DNA from: Candidatus Rhodoferax randersensis
Lineage (GTDB): Bacteria > Pseudomonadota > Gammaproteobacteria > Burkholderiales > Burkholderiaceae_C
Direction: 5' to 3'
DNA length: 64,000 nt
Assembly: GCA_016718155.1 (NCBI GenBank)
Contig: JADKEH010000002.1
Span: forward strand, 1 to 64,000
This document shows positions 16,983 through 24,972 of this stretch, in pieces. A model generated the notes under the pieces. It saw nothing but the letters and a program-made list of their open reading frames with translations, was not told where the DNA came from and ran no database searches. A program made the translations under genes and the position numbers. Position 1 is the first letter of the stretch; each line of letters begins with the position of its first letter.

Positions 16983-17098
16983 GGCGTCCTAGACACTTGA
17001 TTTCAATTGGTTTTTTTCTTGAGGCAGCGCGGCAATCCGAAACATGTAAGAAACTTCGACAACCGTCGGCTATTGAACCATGAACGTCCACGATCAAG

Positions 17099-19876
17099 TC
17101 AAAGACCCTTCAACATCTCCGCCACCTCCGCCTGCTGCGGGAACTTGTCCCCCAGCTTGGCAAGCTCGTCCAGCTCCTTGCGCGCCAGATCCTTCTTGCC
17201 GCCGCCAATGTGAATTTTGGCCAGGTTCAGCCGGAACAGCTGGTTGTTGGGCTGCAGGGCCACGGCCTTGGTCTGCAACTCTGCAGCCTTGGCATGGTCG
17301 CCCTTGCCCGACAGCAGCATGGCCAGGGTGTCGATGAACGCGGGTTGGTTGGGCGCCAGGGTGTTGGCCTTCTCGGCATGGGCAATGGCGCCGTCCTTAC
17401 CCAGCTTGCCGGTCACCCAGGCCAGGTTGTTGTAGGCCACGGCGTTGTTGGGCTGCAGCTTCACCACGGCGGCGTAGTTCTTTTCGGCTGCACCGTAGTC
17501 TTTTCTGGCAATCGCTTCATCACCCAGATAAAAGACAAACACCGCGTCTTTGGGGTTGTCCTTCTGCCAGGTTGCTGCAAACTTGTCAGCGTCCGGGCCT
17601 TTGCCAGACACCCTTAGTACCGAGTACAGCTTGGTGGCCAGCTCTGAGGCGGGGCCCAGTTTCAACCCGGCGCGGTAGGCGCCTGCGGCAGCGTCCCAGT
17701 TCTTCTGCGCGGCGCTGATGTCACCCTCCAGCGCAAAGCCTGCGACTGATTTGGGGTTCTGCTTCTGAACATCTCGCGCCACTTTCAGTGCCTGCTCGAA
17801 GCGCTTGGCGTCTACATCGATCATGATCAAGCCGCGCTGCGCTTCAAGCAGGTCCGGCTTGATTTCCAGCGCTTTGCGCAAGCTTGCCGCCGCGGCGTTC
17901 TTGTCCTTTGCCGCCATCTGGGCATCCGCCAGCCGCAACAGGGGTTGCACTGCCTGTGGGCGCATGGCAACCAGCTTGTTGAAGGAGCTGATGGCCTGGT
18001 TAGAGTCGCCCGCCGCCTGCTGCGTGCGCCCCAGGGCGCCCAGCAGTTCGGCACTGTCGGGCAAAGCGGCCACTGCCGCCTGCGCCGCAGACAGGGCTTG
18101 CTTGACATCGTTGCTGCGCAGCAAGAAGTCGATCTGCATGATGCGCGGCGTCACGTCAATGGGGTTGGCTGCCACCGCCTTGGCAATCAGTTCACCCACC
18201 TCTTCCTTGGTCCCGCCGCTTCTCGCGCGAAGCTCTGCCAGTGCCAACAAAGCTTGCACGTTCTTCGGGTCTTTGGCCACCAGCGCCTCAAATCGCTTCT
18301 TGGCGTCTTCAGGCTTCTTCTCGATCATGTCGAGTGCTGCCAGACTGGCGATGGCCGGAAAATAGGCTGGGTCTATGGTCAGTGCCCGCTCAAAGCTCTT
18401 TCGGGCGGCCGCCACGTCTTGCTTGGCCAGCAGGGTGCGGCCTCGCAAGTTGGCCGCCAGTGGTTTGTCGGCTTGTTTCTTTTCCAGGGCATCGATGGCT
18501 TTCAGCGCCTTGTCGTACTCCTTGCGGCTGAGGTGGGCGCTGATCAGGGCCATGTCTGCTGTCACGCCCGCATCGGACGCGGCGATATCTTGCAGTTCAC
18601 CCACAGCGGCGTCCACCTGGCCAACTTTAAAACTTGCCACCGCAACGGCAGTGCGCTTCTTGGGGTCTGTCGGGTCCAATTTGGCAGCCTTGGAAAAGTA
18701 TTCCTCGGCCTTCTTGGCATCACCGGTTTGCAGGTAAACCTGTCCGGCAATCGGGAACAGTGCCGGATCCACGCTTGCCTTGGCCAGCATGGGCTGCAGC
18801 GCAGACAGCGCCTTGTCCGCGTTCCCGGCGCGCAAATGGGTCATGATCAACAGGCGTTGGGCCAAGCCCAGCCCCGGGGCCAACTGCAATGCCTTGCTAA
18901 GGTAGGCTTCAGCCTGCACCAATGAGTTGCTCTGGAACTCGATGGCACCAGCCAATTGCAGTGCCATCGGGTTGTCACCCGCCACTTTGAGTAATTGCTG
19001 GGCGGCTTCTTTGGCGGCCTTGTAGTCACCCTTCTGGAAGGCAATCTGGGTCTCGATGAACTTGGTCTGCGGATGGTTGGGCGCCAGCTTCTTCAACGGT
19101 TCAAACTGGGCTTGCGCGTCAGCCAGCTTGCCTTGCTGCAGCAGGATAGTCAGCGCGCCCACGTGTCCGGCCAGAAAATCCGGCTTGGCCTCTATGGCCT
19201 TGCGATACGAGAGCAGGGCGTCGTCGGGCAGCTTCTTGCTGTAGTACTGAACATCCCCCTTGAGCTTCCAGGCCTCATGGTTGCGCGGATCGGTGGCAAT
19301 CACCTGATCGGCACCCGCAAGTGCGCCATCAAAGTCGCGTTGCACCGCTTTGCTGCGGGCCTGCACGACCAGCGCCGGGGCATACCCTGGCTGGGCCGCG
19401 AGCGCGGCCGCCAGCGCCGTCGCGAATGCGGCCTGGTCGCCTTGCGCGCCGTAGGCAGTAGCCAGCCAGGTCTGCAAGTCCGCCTTGGCGGCCGGATCCG
19501 TTAGCGCCGTCTTGCCAAACTCTTCGATGAGTTTCTTGAAATGACCTTGGCCCGCCATGGCCTGCGCCAGGCGTGGCACCACCAAGTCTTGAGAGTATTG
19601 GAGTGCCAGCGCCTTGCGCAACTCGACTTCGGCCGAGACACGGTCGCCGCCGTCCAGCAGCGCCTTGCCCAGCAAATACCGGGCCTCGGGAAGATCCGGA
19701 TTCTTTTGCAGCACATTCTTGATCTGAATGACGGCCGACTTGGTGTCGTTCTTGGCCAGATAGTCCTTGGCCGAGCCCAGCATCTTTTCAGGGCTGTCTC
19801 CGCCGCACCCGACTACCAGGAGCGAGACCAGCAGTGCCGACATCGCGGCGCGCGCACTTGTTGTGACAGAACTCAT
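17099..19876 (-). CDS. prsT: PrsT-type PEP-CTERM/exosortase TPR lipoprotein (paralogue 2)
   Basis: A 925-residue TPR lipoprotein with a signal peptide ending in lipobox LLVVGC (Cys24). It is all-alpha repeats, beginning AKDYLAKNDTKSAVIQIKNVLQ and including ARYLLGKALLDGGDRVSAEVEL. It is a paralogue of the protein at 9958 with the same overall plan. It lies 38 nt after prsR, so prsK-prsR-prsT form one transcription unit, the arrangement known for this family. Its likely site is the periplasmic face of a membrane in EPS assembly or export. The function of the family is not biochemically settled. Confidence 0.88.
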   Translation of the reverse strand: MSSVTTSARAAMSALLVSLLVVGCGGDSPEKMLGSAKDYLAKNDTKSAVIQIKNVLQKNPDLPEARYLLGKALLDGGDRVSAEVELRKALALQYSQDLVVPRLAQAMAGQGHFKKLIEEFGKTALTDPAAKADLQTWLATAYGAQGDQAAFATALAAALAAQPGYAPALVVQARSKAVQRDFDGALAGADQVIATDPRNHEAWKLKGDVQYYSKKLPDDALLSYRKAIEAKPDFLAGHVGALTILLQQGKLADAQAQFEPLKKLAPNHPQTKFIETQIAFQKGDYKAAKEAAQQLLKVAGDNPMALQLAGAIEFQSNSLVQAEAYLSKALQLAPGLGLAQRLLIMTHLRAGNADKALSALQPMLAKASVDPALFPIAGQVYLQTGDAKKAEEYFSKAAKLDPTDPKKRTAVAVASFKVGQVDAAVGELQDIAASDAGVTADMALISAHLSRKEYDKALKAIDALEKKQADKPLAANLRGRTLLAKQDVAAARKSFERALTIDPAYFPAIASLAALDMIEKKPEDAKKRFEALVAKDPKNVQALLALAELRARSGGTKEEVGELIAKAVAANPIDVTPRIMQIDFLLRSNDVKQALSAAQAAVAALPDSAELLGALGRTQQAAGDSNQAISSFNKLVAMRPQAVQPLLRLADAQMAAKDKNAAAASLRKALEIKPDLLEAQRGLIMIDVDAKRFEQALKVARDVQKQNPKSVAGFALEGDISAAQKNWDAAAGAYRAGLKLGPASELATKLYSVLRVSGKGPDADKFAATWQKDNPKDAVFVFYLGDEAIARKDYGAAEKNYAAVVKLQPNNAVAYNNLAWVTGKLGKDGAIAHAEKANTLAPNQPAFIDTLAMLLSGKGDHAKAAELQTKAVALQPNNQLFRLNLAKIHIGGGKKDLARKELDELAKLGDKFPQQAEVAEMLKGL

Positions 19877-19914
19877 TTTGACCTCAGGTGAAACGGTATT
19901 GACAATCCAATGGT

Positions 19915-21276
19915 TTACTTCAAGCCCAGACGATGCATCAGGTCGTACAGGGTGGGACGACTCACACCCAGCAGTTCGGCCGCCTTGACGATGTTGCCAT
20001 CCACCCGGCCCAAGGCCGCAATGATGGTCTTCTTCTCCGCGGCATCACGCGCCGCACGCAGGTCCAGCGACTCCTCCACCGCCGCCCCATCGGCCGGCGC
20101 CAGGCCAATATCCTCGCTGGAAATGTAGTTGCCGTCGGCCATGATGGTGGCCCGCTTGACGCAGTTTTCCAGCTCTCTGATGTTGCCAGGCCAATTGTGA
20201 GCCTCGACGGCCCTGATGGCCCCTTCACTCAGCGTCATCGACGACCGATTTTGTTCCTGGGAGAATCGCTTGACGAAAGCGTGCGCCAACAGCGCCGCGT
20301 CGCCAATTCGGGACCGCAAAGGCGGAATATTGATGACGATTTCAGCCAGCCGGTAGTACAGGTCCTCACGAAAACGACCCTCCTTGCTCAAGACCTTCAG
20401 GTCCTGATGGGTGGCGCAAACTATTCTGACATCAACCGGGATCTCGTGGCGTCCACCGACCCGCTCGATGGTTCGCTCCTGCAGGAAGCGCAACAACTTC
20501 GCCTGCAGGGATACCGGCAAATCACCGATTTCATCCAGCATCAAGGTGCCCCCGCTGGCCAACTCGATTTTGCCCAGGGTGGTCTTGGCAGCACCCGTGA
20601 AAGCACCTTTTTCGTAGCCGAACAACTCGCTTTCCAGAAGATTCTCCGGAATGGCGGCGCAGTTGATGGCCACGAACTTCTCGGCGCGCCGCCCGGAAGA
20701 CTGGTGCAAGCCGCGCGCCAGCACTTCCTTGCCGGTACCGCTCTCGCCGAGCAACATCACCGTGGCATTGCTGCTGGCGACCTTTTCGATCGTGCGACAG
20801 ATTCGCATCATCTCGGGGTCACGGCTGATCAAGCCCTTGAGCGCATCGGGTTGCTGCAACTCGCGAAGCCGGCGATTCTCCCGCTGCAGCTCGACCAGCC
20901 TGAACGCCCGGTCAATGGTCAGGCTCAGCAACTCGGGCTCGAACGGTTTGGCGAAAAAATCGTAGGCTCCCAGCGCCACCGCTCGCAAGGCGTTGGCCTG
21001 ATCGTTCTGCCCGGTCAGCACGATCACTTTGGTATCCGGATCAATCGCCAGAATTTGCTCCAGCAACTTGAAGCCTTCCGACACCGAGTCCGGGTCAGGG
21101 GGCAGACCCAAGTCCATGGTCACCACCGATGGCGCATGCCGACGCAGCTGAACCAGCGCGCTTTCGCGGTCAGACGCGGTCGCTGATTCGAACTTGTCCA
21201 GCGACCATTTGATCTGTTTCTGCAGTGCCGGGTCGTCTTCAACAATCAGCAGGCAGCGACTTTTCTCAGTGTTCAT
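19915..21276 (-). CDS. prsR: PrsR, PEP-CTERM-box sigma-54-dependent response regulator
   Basis: A 453-residue NtrC-type activator. A receiver domain has phosphoacceptor Asp55 (VVTMDLGLPP), Lys110 in the FFAKPFEP switch, an AAA+ domain with GESGTGKE (177-184) and the sigma-54 contact loop GAFTGA (224-229), and a Fis-type HTH at the C-terminus (NIVKAAELLGVSRPTLYDLM). It overlaps prsK by 4 nt (ATGA). It should activate sigma-54 promoters of PEP-CTERM genes; two such promoters are visible here, at 12897 and 16968. Confidence 0.93.
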   Translation of the reverse strand: MNTEKSRCLLIVEDDPALQKQIKWSLDKFESATASDRESALVQLRRHAPSVVTMDLGLPPDPDSVSEGFKLLEQILAIDPDTKVIVLTGQNDQANALRAVALGAYDFFAKPFEPELLSLTIDRAFRLVELQRENRRLRELQQPDALKGLISRDPEMMRICRTIEKVASSNATVMLLGESGTGKEVLARGLHQSSGRRAEKFVAINCAAIPENLLESELFGYEKGAFTGAAKTTLGKIELASGGTLMLDEIGDLPVSLQAKLLRFLQERTIERVGGRHEIPVDVRIVCATHQDLKVLSKEGRFREDLYYRLAEIVINIPPLRSRIGDAALLAHAFVKRFSQEQNRSSMTLSEGAIRAVEAHNWPGNIRELENCVKRATIMADGNYISSEDIGLAPADGAAVEESLDLRAARDAAEKKTIIAALGRVDGNIVKAAELLGVSRPTLYDLMHRLGLK

Positions 21277-23384
21277 GATACTTTTGGTAAATGAATATCT
21301 GACGCCTTCTGGACTTCCAGCAAAGGCAACAGGACGTTGACCACGGTACCTCGATTCACCACGCTGTCAACTTCAATTTTGCCGCCAAGCTCCTGCACAT
21401 ACTGAAAACTCTCGAATGCGCCAATGCCCATGCCGGTGGTCTTGGTGCTTTGGAAGGGTTTGAACAATTGATTCCTAACGAAGTCTTGCGACATGCCGTG
21501 GCCCGTGTCCCCAATCTCAATACGGGCCTGGCCGCTGGCGCGCATCAGCTTGAGCCATACCCGCCCCGACGGATCGGTGGCATCCATCGCATTCTGCACG
21601 ACATGCCCCAGCACTCGCTCCAGGCGCTCCTCGAACCCCCGCGTGAAGACCGGGTCCTGGAGGTCCAACTCGAGCGTACGACCACGCTGTGCGGAGCTGG
21701 CGGCAAGACGACGGGCGATCTCGACCAGGTCGACGCCCGCAGTCGGGCCAGACGAACTCGCGCCCTCGCGCAACTGCGACATCAGTTGCCGCATACGGTC
21801 CAGCGAATTCTCGACCGTCATCAGCATGTCCTGCTGAAACTCCGGGTTGTCGTGCAAGCGCTTGGCGTTCTTCATCATCAAGGACAGTTGCGTGACGATG
21901 TTCTTGAGGTCATGAACCACGAATGCGGACATGCGGTTGAACGCATCAAACTTTCGGGCATCCAGCAAGGCCTCGGTCGCCTGCATTTGGGCCAGAAAAC
22001 TGGCGGCCTGCCGGCCTGCCGTTTTCAGCAGGTCGTTGACTTCCCAGTTCACTTCCATCCGGGTTCGGGCACTGGCCAGCACCACGAATCCGATCAACTC
22101 CTCACCCACGGACAAGGGCACGACCAGCCAGGCCTGCTTCAAGTCGCGCAGCCAGTCCGGCAACGCCAACTGGCCGTAGCGCCTGGGGAAGGAGCGGTAC
22201 TCCTCCAGGTTAACCACCCATCCGCTGGTCGTCATGAACTTGCAGAACGCACTCGCCGCGTCTTCCTTGGCCGCAATTTCGGGCATGTTCCAGAGCGCAA
22301 GCTGGCTGAAATCAGCCTCCCCCTTGTTCCTGAGCCACAGCGCGCCTGCCGGACTTTCCAGCATGTCGGCCAGGCCACGAATCACCTGGGGTCCCATTTC
22401 CTGAGGGGACTTCTGGTCCGATAGCGTCTTGGTGAACTTCAGCCACTCTTCGCGGTAGTCGTACCGGTAGCGAAAGAAGTGCTTGCCCAGCAGCACCCGC
22501 AACTTGGCACGCACCGTGGCCGACAGGACCAGCACCACCAGCACGACCAAGGCCGCAAAGACCAGACCAACCTGCAGCGCCGGCCCCCACTCACCGCCAA
22601 AATAGCGAACGTAGTAACCCACCGCAGAAATGAACAGCAGGTACAGCCCGGCAATCAGCAGGGTGGCGGAATGAAAGGCCGCGCGCCGCGACACCCGCAC
22701 CTTGGAGGTCCAATTGCTGCTGCGACTCGAGGACAGCAGCAGCAGGGGGAGCACCAGTGCGTGCACGGCGCCACGAATGCTCAACACATTGCGGTCCAGG
22801 CTGTTGAACAAGACCGCCTGCGAGAACAGGTACAAGTCAAACAGGAAGATGCCCGCCAGACCCAGGCACAGCGGCTTGACGTTCCAGCGCAGATCCTCTG
22901 CCACGTTGCGAAACAATTGCTCCAGCAAGACCAGGGCCAGCACTGGCATCGCCATGGCGCAGAGCAGGGTCAGTCGGCCGGGATCGCCCAACACGGTGCC
23001 GCCCTGCACCATCAGCCCCAGCGCGAGCAGTCCGAACAAAACCAAACCAATGGCCAGCGGCCTTAGCCAGGCAATGCCGGGAGGCAGTTGGGCGGAATCC
23101 GGCGCGCGCAAAAGATTGAGCAGTAGCGCGAACCACGCGGCATAGCGCAATAGATCGAACAGGCTGCTGAAGACCTGCAGATAAGGGTTGCCTGTCAGTA
23201 GAAAACCCAGCAACAGGCAGCCCCACAGGGCACTGCAGACCACCGCACCCAGCATCGCCGTCTTGAGGCTGTCGCGAGGCGCCCGAAGGTAGCCAAGCTG
23301 CAGCAGGTGGAGCGCAAACACGGCGTAAGCCACGCCGGCCAGGCCATAGCTCCAGGCGCTTAGAACGAGGTTGCTGCTTTGCAT
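21273..23384 (-). CDS. prsK: PrsK, XrtA/PEP-CTERM system histidine kinase
   Basis: A 703-residue membrane sensor kinase. About eight to ten TM helices occupy residues 1-300, then a GAF-like domain (about 320-470), the phosphoacceptor helix FVVHDLKNIVTQLSLM, and an ATPase domain with GDTGHGMSQDFV and FQSTKTTGMGIGAF. It is the partner of PrsR by operon and by family. The signal is unknown. Confidence 0.92.
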   Translation of the reverse strand: MQSSNLVLSAWSYGLAGVAYAVFALHLLQLGYLRAPRDSLKTAMLGAVVCSALWGCLLLGFLLTGNPYLQVFSSLFDLLRYAAWFALLLNLLRAPDSAQLPPGIAWLRPLAIGLVLFGLLALGLMVQGGTVLGDPGRLTLLCAMAMPVLALVLLEQLFRNVAEDLRWNVKPLCLGLAGIFLFDLYLFSQAVLFNSLDRNVLSIRGAVHALVLPLLLLSSSRSSNWTSKVRVSRRAAFHSATLLIAGLYLLFISAVGYYVRYFGGEWGPALQVGLVFAALVVLVVLVLSATVRAKLRVLLGKHFFRYRYDYREEWLKFTKTLSDQKSPQEMGPQVIRGLADMLESPAGALWLRNKGEADFSQLALWNMPEIAAKEDAASAFCKFMTTSGWVVNLEEYRSFPRRYGQLALPDWLRDLKQAWLVVPLSVGEELIGFVVLASARTRMEVNWEVNDLLKTAGRQAASFLAQMQATEALLDARKFDAFNRMSAFVVHDLKNIVTQLSLMMKNAKRLHDNPEFQQDMLMTVENSLDRMRQLMSQLREGASSSGPTAGVDLVEIARRLAASSAQRGRTLELDLQDPVFTRGFEERLERVLGHVVQNAMDATDPSGRVWLKLMRASGQARIEIGDTGHGMSQDFVRNQLFKPFQSTKTTGMGIGAFESFQYVQELGGKIEVDSVVNRGTVVNVLLPLLEVQKASDIHLPKVS

Positions 23385-23423
23385 GAAGGGGGTGGAGCGA
23401 CCCGGCTCACGTTAGCGCCGGGC

Positions 23424-24824
23424 TCACTGGGCCCCTTTGGCCGTCAGAACCACACCGATGGTCTCAAACAGGATGATCAGATCCAGAAACAGCGAGTGGT
23501 TCTTGACGTAATAAAGGTCGTACTGCAGCTTCTCGGCCGAGTCCTCGACCGAGGCGCCGTAGTGGTAGCGCACTTGCGCCCAACCGGTTACCCCCGGCTT
23601 GACACTCTGTCTGACCGCAAAATAGGGTATCTCCTGGGTCAGTTTGTCGACAAAGTAGGCTCGTTCCGGCCGCGGCCCAACCAGACTCATGTCGCCATTG
23701 AGAACACTGAACAACTGGGGCAGTTCGTCAATTCGAAGCTTTCGGATGACCCGGCCGACCTTGGTCACCCGGTCATCCTGGGCCGCCGCCCAGCGCGGCT
23801 GGCCGTCTTGTTCGGCATCCGTGCGCATGCTGCGAAACTTGACCACATTGAACAGCCGCCCGTTGAGCCCGACCCGTTCCTGCAGGTACAGCATTGGTCC
23901 GCCGCCTTCAAGCAGCAACAACATACCGGTCACGACCATGATTGGTAGCGCCAACAGGATCAGCACAGACGCGCAGACAATGTCGAACAAGCGCTTGATC
24001 ACGGTGCGTACCAAGCCCTGTTGAAAGCCATCGCCAAAAATCAGCCAGCCAGCGGACACGGCATCGAGCCGGATCTGGCCGAGGGTCTTCTCAAAGTGCG
24101 TCGCGATGTCCACCACCCGCACCCCCTGCAATTTGCAGTCCAGCAGTTCACGCAAAGGCAAGCTGCCACCACGCCGCTCCGACACGGCCACCACGATTTC
24201 ATCGACCCGCTCTTCAAGCACCACGTCAGTCAAGGACTTCTGCGGCGTGAGGGGCCCAAGGCCGGACAGCAGGCCCTTGGCCGAGATCTCGGTCTCGGTA
24301 TCGCGTGGACTTGCAAAATAGCCCACCAGATCAACATTGGGGTCCGAACGCTGCAAAGACTTGCCAACCATCTTGGCTCGCGAACCCGATCCGAAGATCA
24401 GAATGCGCTGGCGCATCACGGACTGCGGCGTGGAATGGGCGACGTAGACCCGGTGCATCAACACAAAAGCAACGACGGCCACCACCGATGTCGCCAGTAT
24501 CGAACGGATCTCCTGCCCCAGGGGCGCCAAGGTGAAGATGACGTAGGCCAGCCCCAAAGTAAAAATCAGTGACATCACCGCGCGCGCGCGCGACTGGCCC
24601 AGGGAACGGGTGTGCGCCTGCTGGTAGAAACCCAGCGCCGCATTGATCGCCAGCATGCCCCCCGCCAACAAAAGCGCCGCCGTCAGCAGAAAAGTCTCGG
24701 CCAAGGCCCGCTCAGGCGAGCGCCACAGGCTTGAACCAACCACCACCGCCATCACCAGACTGAAATCAAAAAAGATTTGCGATAACGTTCGGCGATGAAA
24801 GTAATGGCCAAATATTTTTATCAA
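23424..24824 (-). CDS. XrtA/PEP-CTERM system polyprenyl-phosphate sugar-1-phosphate transferase
   Basis: An initiating glycosyltransferase (WbaP/EpsB type, exosortase-A-associated family) that loads the first sugar phosphate of the exopolysaccharide on undecaprenyl phosphate. The N-terminal membrane helices and a CoA-binding-like domain (RILIFGSGSRAKMVG) precede the C-terminal transferase domain with KRLFDIVCASVLILLALP, FRSMRTDAE, RKLRIDELPQL and VGPRPER. I use the TTG at 24824, because LIKIFGHYFHRRT is the usual start of this family; a GTG at 24863 would add 13 residues. The gene follows the Wzy-like gene after about 150 nt. Confidence 0.88.
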   Translation of the reverse strand: MIKIFGHYFHRRTLSQIFFDFSLVMAVVVGSSLWRSPERALAETFLLTAALLLAGGMLAINAALGFYQQAHTRSLGQSRARAVMSLIFTLGLAYVIFTLAPLGQEIRSILATSVVAVVAFVLMHRVYVAHSTPQSVMRQRILIFGSGSRAKMVGKSLQRSDPNVDLVGYFASPRDTETEISAKGLLSGLGPLTPQKSLTDVVLEERVDEIVVAVSERRGGSLPLRELLDCKLQGVRVVDIATHFEKTLGQIRLDAVSAGWLIFGDGFQQGLVRTVIKRLFDIVCASVLILLALPIMVVTGMLLLLEGGGPMLYLQERVGLNGRLFNVVKFRSMRTDAEQDGQPRWAAAQDDRVTKVGRVIRKLRIDELPQLFSVLNGDMSLVGPRPERAYFVDKLTQEIPYFAVRQSVKPGVTGWAQVRYHYGASVEDSAEKLQYDLYYVKNHSLFLDLIILFETIGVVLTAKGAQ

Positions 24825-24972
24825 GGTCTTTTCCCGTATTCCTGAACAACATCCCCTCAACACCGCTCAGGTGTGTCGGCGCGACTGGCCGATGTGCACC
24901 GCAGAAATTGTAGTTGGATTGGCATCCTGGCGCCCAAAGTCTTCGCCTGCGACCATGTGGCGCGCCCTGTCG

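Noticed and set aside
16819..17097. A 92-codon minus-strand frame in front of the Tat-protein gene
   Set aside because: It overlaps the sigma-54 promoter and the leader, has no ribosome binding site or recognisable pattern.
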